From Rhytidiadelphus loreus (Eukaryota > Streptophyta > Bryopsida > Hypnales > Hylocomiaceae): a DNA stretch of 64,000 bases. Shown here piece after piece: positions 23,601 to 36,300 of the stretch; position 1 is the first letter of the stretch, and each line of letters begins with the position of its first letter. Below the pieces are notes generated by a model, which was given only the letters and a program-made list of their open reading frames with translations, made no database searches and had not been told where the DNA came from. The translations under genes were made by a program, and so were the position numbers. Location of the stretch: contig OX344764.1 of assembly GCA_947034895.1 (NCBI GenBank), forward strand, positions 39,992,935-40,056,934. Direction: 5' to 3'.

Positions 23601-24530
23601 CATGTACATCGTTCCATTCGCCACTAACTTGATAAGCTTTCAGGAATTCAAAGCTGACCGCCTACCACCCTTGAAGGATGCTAGGTGTGCAGCAATCCAC
23701 CTCATCAGCGTGTGGCAAGCAGTCGCTTGGTGTGCGGGATTGGATCTTCCCTCACTTGCCAGGTTGTTGCCTACCCTTCTTTCTGCAAAATAGTAGCGCT
23801 TCTTTGGACGAGGAAATAGGAAGCTTACAGTATTATTATGATTGGCTGCCTGCCTGCTATAGTTTCATTCAGGTGTCTTTATGACATGTATACGTCCTGT
23901 TCCTTTGGTACCTCTAACTCCTTTGGTCAAAGCAAAGCGAATAACGTAACGCTGCAGTTCCCGGGTTTCAGTCCTCTTTCTTCAGGAGTCCATCAGTTCA
24001 TGCTCGCTCCTTCGATCATGTGCCAGTGCACGAATGTTGCTGCACGTTGCGGAATGGCCAGTGGGCCAAACGATACAACAGTCGGTTGTCTTTGCTTCGG
24101 CACGGTTTACTTTTTGCAGCGCACGTGCTGGTTTGGGAGCTTTTAGACTCAGTTGTGACCTCCCGTCCTCTCGAATCTCCCGGTGTTGCTTAAGTCAGGT
24201 CGGAGGTCCATAACATTGTTTATCCGAATATGGGGAGTCACTGTAAGGGGAGTCACGTTCAGTGAACCCTGACGTGGCCTGAAGATCGGTGTTCAGTGAA
24301 CTCTTTGAACTTTCTTCTCCACTCAAAATCTAGTGGAGACTGGACAGGAATGACCTCAAACTACTCTACGAGAAGGTCAAATTCAGTAGAAATTATGTCA
24401 TTTAAAAATTAAAAAATGTGACATGTGTCATTTTGTGAATGGTCTAAGGCGATGTGGACCCTTGAGAATTTGACATGGTAACTCATTTTCAGCATTCAAT
24501 TGTAGAATCAGGCCTTCACATACATTGCTC
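20657..24530. other. intergenic region, no gene recognised
   Basis: After the RABC stop there is a T-rich 3-prime region. The segment 21930-22180 resembles part of an intron of the first receptor kinase (36870-37000). A 65-bp tandem duplication is at 22916-23045. An open frame of 176 codons at 23263-23793 shows no family resemblance, no splice support and no biased composition, so it is not called. Nothing else is evident. Confidence 0.45.
22916..23045. repeat. 65-bp tandem duplication
   Basis: Two adjacent 65-bp copies, starting TCAAACTACTGTGCATGACC at 22916 and 22981, differ at only a few bases, so the duplication is recent. Confidence 0.9.
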
Positions 24531-24770
24531 TAGCTAATGGGGAAAGGGTAGGGAATTCTAGTTGAATCCTTGTGGTTGGTTCCAAGTTCAATTCTCCGTG
24601 CTGACCTTGTTTGTTTGGGAGGCCTTGTTCCTCCCATGGGATCCCCAAGGTGTATAATTCCCATAATTCATCAAGTCAGGTTGCCTTGGATGTTGTGTCT
24701 TGTTGGTGGAGCTGTGGCCCTTGAAGGCCATATGTTTCTAAAATGAAGTAAAATGGTGGAGACTAAGTTC
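24531..24770 (+). mobile_element. possible tRNA-derived SINE
   Basis: TAGCTAATGGGG at 24531-24542 fits an RNA polymerase III A box. AGTTCAATTCT at 24584-24594 fits a B box at suitable spacing. The surrounding sequence does not fold as an intact tRNA, so a tRNA-derived retroelement head is the best guess. The 3-prime limit is uncertain and no target duplication was found. Confidence 0.3.
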
Positions 24771-24794
24771 AACGAGTTTCCTAAATCCACTATA

Positions 24795-25171
24795 CATTAG
24801 AAAAATTATGGGGTCTCTAGAAGGCTGCCTCGTGGTGACAGCACAAGCTATTTCGAGCTTGGTCTATCACCCCGAAAAGTGCCGCACCTTTGGTGTTAGC
24901 CAAGGTGAATATTTCAAAATCTACCAGTTTTTGCGATTTTTTTTTAATAATTCTTTTTAATTCTTTTTAATCTGGAATTTTTTTTTATTATTATTGTTTT
25001 TTTTAGTCAATTTTTTATTCATTAATTTTGATTTCTGCGTTGCTGCCACTGCAAATTTAGGCGGGCAAAAATAGGGGGAAAACAAATTTTTTTGCAAAAA
25101 ACAAAACAAATTTCAAGGTCCCTTAATGGGCTGCGGAGTAGCCCTTTTGAGACCCCAAATTTTCTCTAATG
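24795..25171. mobile_element. MITE-like element with about 23-bp terminal inverted repeats
   Basis: The left end CATTAGAAAAATTATGGGGT and the right end (read on the other strand) CATTAGAGAAAATTTGGGGT match apart from small differences and continue with GTCTC. The 377-bp interior is T-rich and non-coding. No clear target duplication was seen, so the superfamily is open. Confidence 0.5.
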
Positions 25172-27482
25172 AGAGCCTCTTTATATGTACCTCCTTATAT
25201 ATATTGGTGCATTCATTGATATTGGAATATAATAAGCACTTTTATGTTTCTTCTACAATGTAGAATGCACTAATATTGGAAGAACTCATTCTCCTACTTT
25301 GATGCCCACTAATGATCCATGGAACTCTTCTTGTCTTTTAGTACTTTTTTTGCCCACCTAGCTTACATGTAAGTCCATCTTAACTCCCCCTATTGATAAA
25401 CAATGTTTATGGACTTCCCTTACTTTACAAATGAAAGCAACATGGAGATTGAAGAGGACATGAAGTTACAAGAAAGCTCTCCAATGAGATAGGGCCCCTT
25501 TTTGCATCCTTGAAAAAGGGCCCTATGTAATGAACAAAATTGTCTTAAAATACATGCCTCTTCAACCAACTGTAATTTTGGAATTAATAGCTAAATCCCT
25601 CCTAAATATCTAGCAAATTAAGCATAATAGCATAGCATAGTATGGGGAGGACCATTGTTTGATTATACAATGTTATGTCAAAGAAGGTCTAAAAATAAAA
25701 GTAATTGACTAGGAAATCAAGCTAGGATAAAGGAAGAAACACCATAAACCATTCATATAAGGTGATGTGCATAGATGGAGTCAAAATTACGATTAGAGGT
25801 TCATTTTTACTTGAAAACCATAAATTTAAAACATTTGTAGAGGTTTATTGAAATTTTCTATAAATTTTTTATATGTACTTGTACTTGTATGTGTATGTGT
25901 ATATATATATGTATATGTATATGTATGGGGTCAAATGGGTTACAAACAAGTAATGGGAAGCAAGGCTTTAGAGTAGGTTTAGACTACACTCAATAATATT
26001 TAGAAAAAAGTAATGGTAATTTCTGTAGGCACAACAATATGTAAACATAGGTTTTAAAAATAGAACTTGGTGAAAAGTGAATTAAAAAAAAAAATGAAAT
26101 TAAGAACTTTGGATGTATGAAGGTTTTCCTAAATAGGAAGGAGGTAGAAGCTATAGTTTTGGAATAGAATCTTTGATATTTGGAGTAGCATGAGACTGTC
26201 ATGACCCTCATCTTGAGGTGTATTTGTACTACCTTGGTGAGCAAGGAGGATGTTGGGGGTGACTCTCCAAGCCTTGCAAGAAATGAGGTAAAAGGAATTG
26301 GGAGTCCTAAGCTATCAAAACCTTGTAGAGCTATTCTTAGGACAAATTGGATGGTGTGTCACACATGCTTGAAAATTTTGTGAGAAGACACATCTATGGT
26401 TTTAAAGAACGTGAGGATTCAAGTTGTGAGTCAAAAGTTATGGCTCCTCAAAGTTGCTAGTGTCCCAACCGCGTCCCGAGAGGATGGAACGTGGGAGCTA
26501 AGGTTTGGGAAGATTCCTTTGAGCCAAATAGGGCATGCTACATATCGTTGAAAAGATAAAGAAACGAGCTTTCTATAATGATAAGGCTCATTAAGAGATG
26601 AGTTGTGTGCTAAAAGTTATGGCCCTCCAAAGAGGGTGGAGTCTTGGAGAACTACTCTCCTAGGGGACTTGGATCTTTGGAGGGCCATAATTTCTTCAAT
26701 ATATACTTATTGGAATTGAGGAAATGAATAGTCCACAATGATCTATGAAAAGAGTTGATCACGAAAGTGGACTTGGACTTTGGATTTGGAGTCCATAGCT
26801 AAAAGTTATCCCGATGGGAAGATTGGAAGTCTTTAGAGGCCCGATTTTGGGGAGACAACTTAGAAACAGGTGGTCTACCAAGTAGAGGAGTGTTTTGGGT
26901 GTTCCGGGAGATCCTTAGTATGGGGGGGAGACTACCAAATCTTTCAAAGAGTACTATGAAGAGGGGTGGTCTCCCTCCTCACTTCCAAATGGTGGCATGG
27001 TGAGCCAAAGTGGCTATAGGTGGTGAGGTTGGTGTCGGAGCTTCATCACCACTTGTGTTTTTTCATGGAGTGCTTGTGCACTCCTTAATACTAGTTGGAT
27101 GTGTCCCACTCAACACTAGTCCATGGTGTGAGTCCCAATTGGTGAGTTCCATTGAGTGAGTTCTGAAGTAAAGTGAATTGGGCCTAGTGGGGAGTTGGAT
27201 ACCATTCAAGAGCGGTTAGCACTAATGGGGAGTAGTGCCACTATTGAGTGCTTGGACATCAATGGAACTTTTGCCCCAAGTCATCAAATGACAATATGTT
27301 GATGTCTTGTAGGAGTTAAATATTCGAAGTGGAAAGTGGGGAGTCACAAAGGAATGGGGAATCTGGTGACTAGAGTTGGAACATAACAATGCATAGGCAT
27401 AGCATGTGCAGTGTTAGGAAATCATGACCTTTGGTGCCACTAGGAGTTAATTAAGTGCTACGAGAAGCAATTGGAGGTGAGC
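25172..27482. other. repeat-rich intergenic region
   Basis: No gene is supported. The segment 25350-25400 resembles 6600-6650 (CACATGTAAG-CC blocks). From about 26400 to 26800 the phrase AAAAGTTATGG recurs with AAGAAACGAGCTTTC-type sequence, a style I associate with non-coding parts of plant LTR retrotransposons, but no reverse transcriptase or integrase frame is present. A GTATATGTAT microsatellite is at about 25890-25930. Confidence 0.4.
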
Positions 27483-28413
27483 TTAACCCCTAAAGGACCA
27501 AGGCCGTTCTTCTATCAAAAACTACTCAAAACTGCCATTTTGGCTGCATTCATCCAAAAAAACAAAAAAAATACTTTTTTTAGAATCTAACCGTAGGATT
27601 GTGTACCTTACTAGTCTAGTATCATGTGGTAAAAATTTCATGGAGTTTGACCGTACAGATTGGAAGATATTAGCATTCAAAGTTGAAAAAAGAAAGTTTT
27701 TTTGAACACTAGCCTGCAATTTCAGATGACTTTGAATGCCATTTGGGGAAAAAAATTACATCATGGACCTTGAATTTAAAAATTTTTGTGTTGAGGAATT
27801 GAGTTGAAAGTCTAGAAAAAAAAATGAAAAAAAACATGATTGATTTTCATTCTTTAAAAAATTGTTCAGTAGAAGTAGGTCCAAGATTGAAAGAAAAACT
27901 AAATCTTTAATAGCTCTAAAATGGGATTGAAACACAATAATCTCAACGGTGAGATTGTTCTAAGTAGAAAAGTTAACCTTGTCAAACAATTTTTTTTGAA
28001 AAATTGTGAAAATTGCATTCAGAATTGAATCCTATAAGTTATTTTTTCAAGAAGATGCTCAAATTGCCCGAAAAACAAGATTGTTCATAACTTTCACATT
28101 ACTAATCCAAATGGAATGAATCAAAGCTTCACATGTAAACAAAAATATGATCTTTAAGAAGAAAAAAATTAAAAAATTAATTTCAAATTTTTGTAGATTC
28201 ATTTTTCTGCCCGGTGACGTGTAAATTATGTTTAAGATGCCATAACTTTTGCTTGCAGGCACCAATTGAAATAAAATTTATATTCCCACGAAGCTCATAA
28301 GTTTTCCTATCTTATGAGAAAGTTTCAAAAAAATTCACTGAAAATTGAGATCATAGGAACTTGCCCGAAATCCATTTTTTCCCCCGAGGGGACAATGGTC
28401 CTTTAGGGGTTAA
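27483..28413. mobile_element. TTAA element copy 1 (piggyBac-like, non-autonomous)
   Basis: This 931-bp element starts TTAACCCCTAAAGGACCA and ends with the exact complement (18-bp match including the TTAA). No transposase frame is present. A second hairpin just inside the right end (GTCCCCC-GAGGGGAC) resembles the subterminal repeats of such elements. It is nearly identical along its length to the copy at 56338-57267, so both moved fairly recently. Confidence 0.85.
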
Positions 28414-28735
28414 AGTAGTAAGTGTCACTAAGGGATGCAACAAATCAAATCTATATTTTTGGATTGTATTTAGATACCTATACAAAGAATTTATTATGAG
28501 TTAGGTCACATGTTTAAACTCTAATCAGTTATATATAGAGAGAAAAAGACTATCGGGGGACAAAAAGATCCAATCTTCATTGAGACCGTTCACTATATAG
28601 TCAATTCTCACCAACTTTAAAACTAATATCCTCGAGTCGATGATAATCATTTCTCAGGAAATGATTATCATGATATGCATTAAAATAATGTGGTTATAAT
28701 ATTTAGTGAAAGTTGTGTAAGAGAAGCAAAGGATG

Positions 28736-29651
28736 TTAACCTCTAAGTCCTGAGACCTTGATTCCATCAAAACCAACCTAAAACTACCATTTCTATTGCA
28801 AAAAACAAAAAACATTTCAAATTGTTTTTTTTGCATATCTAACTAGAAGATCTTACAGTAGACTAGTGCTAGAATGCAAAGAAGACATTTCAAAAATCCA
28901 AATTGCATAGATTGCAAGATATTTGCATTTAAAGTAAAAATAAAATAAAATTGGCCCCTTGCTCAATTAGATTTCTTGACTATGAATCTTCTTTGCTTAA
29001 AGTTTTTGCAATAATCAATTTGAATTTCTATTTTTTTGTTGTTGAAGAATTGATGTAAAAAGCCTAGAGAATTCTTATTAAAAAAACACTTAATTTTCAC
29101 TCATTAAAAAACTATTAAATAGAAGCAGGTTCAAGATTGAAGAAAAAACTAAATTGTTAATAATTCTAAGATAGAATTGAAACACACTTATCTCAACAAT
29201 GAGATTGTTCTAGCAAGAGATATTAACCTTGTGAATTTTTTTTGAAATATTATGAAAATTGAATCCATAAATGGATCCTATAAGTTATTTTTTCAAAAAG
29301 ATGCTCTACCCCCCAAACAAGATTGTCTATAACTTTCACATCACTAGTCCATATGGAATGAATTAAAGCTTCTTATGTATACAAAAAAACAATTTATATA
29401 AAACACATTTCTAAAAAAATTATTTCAAGTTTTTGTGGGGGTTTTTTCCCGCCAAATTAAAATTTGGACTTTTTGTGCCATAAGTTTTGCTCTTAGGCAC
29501 CGATTGATATAAAAATTATATTCCTCAAAAGATAATATATTTTTGTATCTTCACAGAATGTTTTTAAGAATCACGACAAATATTTAGACTATACGAGCCT
29601 ACCCAAAATCCATTTTATCTCTTAAGGAGACAATGGAACTTTAAAGGTTAA
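28736..29651. mobile_element. TTAA element, old diverged copy
   Basis: The ends TTAACCTCTAAGTCCTGAG and (other strand) TTAACCTTTAAAGTTCC are decayed versions of the TTAACCCCTAAAGGACC terminus. The interior follows copy 1 in order, for example the TAGAAGCAGGTTCAAGATTGAA and ATCTCAACAATGAGATTG blocks, with many substitutions. Length is 916 bp. Confidence 0.75.
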
Positions 29652-32600
29652 ATTTTGAGGCAAATCAAATAAGAAGTAGTAGTAGTAAATAAATTAGTAA
29701 CAATAAATTACAATCACAATTAGAAGGCTCTTATTACAAGTTGCATTAAATCCACCACAAATCTACCAACAACTTATCACTAATCTATTAACAATCTACA
29801 AGATGCTCACTTGATTTGAGACTCTTTCAATTTTAACCTACAAAGGATGCCGCGGACAATAAATGTCCAATAAATGACAAGGAATTCTCCAGTGTAGGAC
29901 AAAACTACAACTATTCATCTTTGGAATTTTTTGTGGAAAGTGGAGAACATCTATAGTAGCTTGACTTTCAATGAGTACTTTCGGATTTTTTTTTATTCCA
30001 ATGACTCTCATAGTTACACAATGCATGATTTCCTAACCCCCCCGCGTCATTATAGGGTCAAAAGAGCAATCAAGAGCCAAAACAACGTTGGTGGTGAGTA
30101 TGATACATTCCAAAGAGAATTGTACATGTAAAATTGTGCAACAATAATCCACACTTCAAATTTTAATACATTTTATTTTCCTTTCTTAGCTTCCAGAATA
30201 TAATGTTAATTAGTCCTAACTTCTAAATGCTTAAAGCATCAAATTTTGGTGTCGACAATACTTTGAAGTTAAATTAAATCTGACCATAATACTATATTTA
30301 GTAGTTTATGTTTTTGAATTTGAATTTTTGGAGTCTTGTTTTAGTATCAAAAATCCAAATTTGAAAATGAATGATTATGATTTTTCTATTCAAGATTTTG
30401 TGCAAGGGTGTCCATTGCAAATCTTGATTTTCTAGTGTTGAGGGCTCTAAGATATGAGCCTCAAATACACTAGATCTTGGAGAAAAAATCACATTAGAAA
30501 TTTATTTTAAAAATTTGTAGAACAAATTTTGAAAAACTATAAATTGATTAGGATTATGCATATTATGCCCTTTAACCTCACATTTTTTTGAAGACCGATT
30601 TTTTAGAGTTGATATGTAAGAAGAAGATTGCAAGACTTCAAATCATTTTCATAGTTTTAACACAAACATTATAATCTTTCAATCCATAAGTGATCTCTAA
30701 CATGTCTAACTCAAAGTTAGTAATTATTCATATCTTATACTACATAACCTTAAAATTTTATGGTTTATTAGTTCATTGCGAATATTCCTTCAATTATTGG
30801 AATAAGATCTTTCTATCTTATCTTAGTGCATGTGGGTTTGGCCCAGTGTATTTTTTTGGCAATCTACTGAAAAACCCAACCTTGAAAAGGCCTTCATGAC
30901 AAGAGTATAGGAAATTTGACCTGTTTTTTTTACAACACTTTGCCAAGTGAGGTGTGGGAATTTGTCAATTTTTTATTATTATATTAAATCATGAAACATA
31001 AATAGAAAATATAATAAAAATATATATAATAAGATGACATCTTTATGTTACAAACCATCACCACATGAGTAACATGATTGAAAGCCAAAAAATGTATGTT
31101 GGTTCAAACAATAAATTGCTTGAAATTGAAACATGGATGACATTGAACTTTGAAAGTGTGAATGAGCATAACATTGTTAACCAAACTAAACCATTTCCAT
31201 TTCCACCATTGTAGAGAGTGGGATAATTCGTCATAGGATCCTTGAGATAAATTCAATTTAATTTGACACTATCATTGGTTAGTGGGTTTTAGAACTAGTA
31301 GCCAGGTTAGTGCACACCATAGTATAGTTGTGCTTCCACATTGAGAAGGGAAACATTGCTAGTAATTCTCAAATCCCTTTTTTCTTGATTGCAACATTAG
31401 GGGGATCCTTTCTGGAGAAGCAAAGATTAACCCCTAAAAGATAGAGCCTATGATTGTGTAGTCAAACTTGAAAGTCCCTCATTTTGTATCCTCCATTTCT
31501 TTGCTATTTTGTGAATGAATTTTTTTGGTTTTATTTTTCAAAGATGAAATCACATGTCTAGTATTTATCATAAAATTTTAAATATTTTTTGTGAAAATAT
31601 TAAATTACAACAAATTTTTGAAGAGAAAATGAGGAAAATTCACTTAAAATACAAATCATGCTCAAAAAAGCTGAATTTTTCTAAATAGAAGTAAATTATA
31701 ATGTAGAACATTGTAGTGTAAAGAAAAAATCCATGTCACTTCACATTTAGAAATAGATTCTCAGCTTCAAACTTCAACAAAATGCTTAGCATCTTTAGGC
31801 TTTTTTCAAAATTTCCAAGTGGCATAGAAACTACACTTTAGAAGCTTCATTTCTTAAGCTTTGCTCAAAAGCAAAAGAAGCCATTTTGAATGTCAAAATC
31901 AAGTTCTAAGGATAAAAAAAGAAAGAGTTCAACGTATTGAAATACATTGGTCAAGATAGTGTAGCATTTCTTTGATAAACTACCCCATTTATATAAAATA
32001 AAAAAACACAAAAAAATATCTTGAACTGAAGTCAATTATGTCAATCAATAGCATCAAAGCACTTCAATCATACTACACCCAAAATCGGATGAAAATCATC
32101 CATTCTTCAATATGCACAGAAGTCTGTTTGACCATCAATCATGTCCCAAGGACACAAAACGTCCTCTGCGTCCTTCAGTGTGCTCTACCCACTCAAGTCG
32201 TACGCGCTGAAAAGGCCTTCGCATTCAACACCCTCATTACTAAATATTGTAACGTCGTGCAGCATGATTTCCATTGTTTCCAAATAAAAGAATCAACCAA
32301 ACATTACAAAACCAAAACTTTGAAAAGGAAAGAAACCAAATTGAGATTCTGAAGCTTCCTTTCCTGTTAGATCCATGAAATCGATCAATCCATGAGTCCG
32401 TGGACTCCGAGCTAGGATCAATCCTTCAAGCCCACGACAGCAGATCGATCAGTTGCAGTGAAAACTCGTGTGTTGAGCTTCGATGAAGATTTCTTGCCGA
32501 TCTCTCTCGTACTGCTAGTGTACTGAGAGCTTGATGCAGAAACTCGTCTCTTCCGACTTCTATCAGCAACTTTTCCTGAAATTTATGCTAATCAATTCTC

Positions 32601-33336
32601 CAAAACTCCCCCAATTCTCAAAAGTTTCTCAACATCATGAACAAGTCCAACAATTCGACGCGCAAAACATTCGGAACCAGTGCAGCAGATTGGTGTTGTC
32701 AGTTGAGGTCCCAACTACGAGCGTATTGACAGCCTTTTCTGATCTGGCGTCAATTTGACGGTGTGTCTACAAGTGCATGCATTGTGCACCCGGAGGTTTG
32801 GCATCACTGGGTACCGTCAAAGCGCTTGAATCAGTTGTATTAGCATTCGCGGAATGTCGATATTGCGGTAACTAGATTCGCAAGCAGGTTAATTAGAATC
32901 TATATATACAAAGCGTACAAATCCCTCTGGGGTTTTCTCTGTGGGATCAAAGTCTCCCTGTAAGTTATGTATGCTGCGTGTGATTGTTAAATTTCCTCTG
33001 CAATCTCTTAGTAGAAGCCTACAGTATAAAATTCACTGGGGTCGAAAATCTTTCGTTTACGAGAGCTGCTTTCCAGGAAATGTTGGAATTGCGCTTGAGA
33101 GGTTTTTAGGGGGGATGTGGATTCGAACCCATGGGGGGGACCTTGCCAGTAACCCCCGTGTGATGTATGGTACCTGCACTGGGAACTTGTGGACTGGTAC
33201 GAGGGGGGTCTGTTCGAGTTTGAAGATGTCGCTGTCTGTTGGTGGAAAACGCTCGACGCGCGAGCAGCAGGGGAGGGGGAGCACTGGTTGCACAGATCAT
33301 GAGGGGCTAAAAGCTTGAAACGTTTGGGTGGAAGCT
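29652..33336. other. AT-rich intergenic region and receptor-kinase promoter side
   Basis: No gene is supported. A lone TTAACCCCTAAAAGAT at 31427 resembles the left end of the TTAA family but has no partner end. From about 32370 the DNA becomes more balanced in composition, which probably marks the promoter and leader of the receptor kinase that starts at 33337. Confidence 0.45.
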
Positions 33337-36300
33337 ATGGAACATAGCATCATGGGCTCCAGGAAGACGACTGCATGGAAGTCGCGACCCCGTTCGGGGG
33401 GGATGGGAGTGTGGGCGTGCGTGCTTTGGTTGCTACTGGTGTCGTCACGGGCTGTGTTGCGTGCGCAGTCCATGACGCTGGAAGAATTTGAGATCAAGGA
33501 GAAGAATGTGCGGCGGTTAGCCGATGATGCGCTTCACTTGGCTCAGGACAAGGATGAATGCGGTAAGCCCCTGGAGGCATGATATTACGAAGTCCTCATG
33601 AAGATAAGGCAGTATTGAATCGTCTGCTTTCCTGTGTCGGTATATGCACTGTAAGGAGAGTTTTTGTGAGATCAGGAAATGCATACATATCCCTTGTATG
33701 ATCCTTGTTGAACCAAAACATTTTATGGCCTCGTCATGTTTTGTGTGTTTTGTGTGATTGTAATCCCCGCGTCATAACCTCGTATTCTTATAGTAAAAGC
33801 CTAGAAAATCCCTGCGGCGTCTCTAACTCCCTAAGAAAGGAGTTTTCTGTGTACAAGATAATGTTGCAAATTCCGGATGTGGTTATTGAATAATAATGAA
33901 CAGGGATTGCGAAATACCTCCTTGTGGCGCAACAATCACGGACAAGGTTATTGGTTTCGGTTGCAAGGGGAGGACGCAGTAAGTTAATAGGATTTCCACT
34001 GAAAAGGTGGAATGGATCTTTTTTTGCAGGGTTGTCCCTGTGCGTGGACAACTGCGCGCGGCATGCCTGCTCTGCAACCCACAACGACAACTTCTTGTGC
34101 GCCAACACGCTCAGATCCGTGGTGGATTGCGACGAATTGAACGCTAACAAAACATGCTTGCAGTTGCTGCTCGACTTCGGCAAGAACGGCTTCGTCAGGT
34201 AAGCTAATTTCTGTTCTCGCTTCTGGCTTTCTATTGTGGCCCTTTGTTGATTCGCATTGCGTTGTTTCCAACTGACTCATTGGAATCTGACATTTGTGTA
34301 GAGTTCCGCCCACATTCAGAAACTACTCGAATGAGAATCTGAGGCCGGAAATCAAACGAGTCATCTGCTCGCAATCCAATCTTCAGTTCACCGCCAGCAG
34401 CCGAATCAATCTCACGTTCTGGAACTACTTCGGCTCTGCAGAAGGTGTCCAGCGAAGCTACCCTGGCCGGGTAACCTCCAAAGGGACCATAGTCCATAGA
34501 GATTCACACCTTGAGGGAAAATCACTCCCAGAACATCTTGTTGCCTTAAATTTCGTCAATTGTAAATTCCGCCATTTAAAGCAGTTTCAAACTTAAAATT
34601 GCTTAAAACTATCCTTAATGGTGTTACAATTGGGCTACATCTTCAAGTGTCATTGTCTGCATTGTGCGCTCTTGACAGAGATGTGTTTTGCGAGTTTATT
34701 TGTAACCTAAACTGGGCTGATTGTTTAGGTAATGGAACCTAGCGAAAGCTGCATTTCATACGATCCTCGCAAACGCCCGTGGTACATCCTGGCAACGGCG
34801 GTGATAAAAGACCTCGTCGTGCTTCTCGACACAGGACAGGAAACACTTGAAACGTTCAACTCAGCGGTAAACGTTGTCTCGGAGCTCTTCGACACAATGA
34901 TAACCAACGACACTGTCAATGTGGTTACATTTGACGCAACTTCAGCATCTCTGATGCAGCCGAGTTCCGTAAGTAACTGAAATCGTCTCAACCCTCGAAG
35001 CACCTCCTGTGCACACAATCTCATACTTTCTCTTCTGCAATTACATTGGCAGTTTTCCGATTTCCAGGTATTGATTAAGATTAGAACAATTCATACTCCT
35101 CGTGTGCACACGATCTCGTACTTTCTCTTCTGCAATTTCAATTAGATTGGCAATTTTTCCGAATTCCATGTATTGATTAAGATTAGTGCAATTCATACAA
35201 AACCCTAAACCTCACTATTCCATTTACGGATTGAATGGTAATTGTCTTTCAGATACCGATAAGCGCGGACAACAACGCATCACTCGGCTCGATATTCAAC
35301 CTTTCCAACGTAACCAACACAGCCTCGAACGGTATCTCGAACCTTACTGTCGGATTTGACGCCGCATTGGCAACCCTAAATCCTAGAAGCAAGCTGAAGA
35401 TAATTCTCGTCTTCACGGATGGAACCAAATTCGTTAACATCGACGACCTGGCTCTCAACCGCACCATTGCGGATCTGAATGCGAAGAACGTTGTTGTGTT
35501 CTTCTTCAGCGTCGGCCCCGGTGAACAGGACAATCCTCCTGATCCACTTACAAATCTGCGCAAGCTCTCCTGCCAGATGAACAGCTCAGTTACTTATGTC
35601 AGCAACCTCGATGCGCTTTGGAACCCGCTCTGGGCCATTCGTCCCTACTTCGATTACCAAGCGACCTTGAGGTTCAAGCCCAATGTCACGTTCTGGACGG
35701 AGCCCTATCTCGACTACAATGGTTTGGGCGAGGTCGCCACTGTTACGTATCCAGGTAATTGTGCAGCCTAGACTAGCAGGCACAGTTGCAATGAAACAGT
35801 TCTCTGTATGTTTCGAAATGTTTTGTTGCAAATATTATGTCGAAATGGAATACCGGTAGTGAGGTTTAGGGTTTTGTTGCTCTGTTCCTGCATGTCTCCT
35901 CTGTTCCTTGACTCTCTTTTGATTTACTGTTTTTATATTCCTAGTTACGTTTTGGCTCACTGTTGCTCATCCCATGACCTTTGCGTCTTCTTGTAATTCT
36001 TGTGTAGGTTATGTCCTTCGAATTGGTCAAAAAATTTGTAGTTGTCGGTGTAGTTTATGATGAGCCTCACGCTTAATGAAGCTTCTTGCAAAAGTCCATA
36101 CTGTAGCCTTGTTAGTTCGTTGTATCAGTGATGGATTGTTTATCGCTTGTGATTTTGCTTCTATGTTTGTTATGAAATTTGGAAGTTGCAAAACATTTCA
36201 AAGAGGGTTTGCTTTTTTCTCTTCCCTTTTGAACTAACTAAGAATGGAACATTTGTCGAAGAGCTTGATATCAAGTGGTGGTTGTTCACGTGCAGTGTTC

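Noticed and set aside
23263..23793. 176-codon plus-strand open frame
   Set aside because: No recognisable motif, no splice partners, ordinary intergenic composition; probably chance.
26400..26900. LTR retrotransposon body suggested by recurring AAAAGTTATGG phrases
   Set aside because: No reverse transcriptase, integrase, primer-binding site or paired LTRs could be found in the window.
31427..31450. Single TTAACCCCTAAAAGAT end of a TTAA element
   Set aside because: No matching right end was found within about 1 kb, so it is either a decayed fragment or chance; not listed as an element.
33115..33195. Possible tRNA-like stretch around GATTCGAACCC
   Set aside because: No acceptor stem or anticodon arm could be drawn around the T-loop-like sequence.
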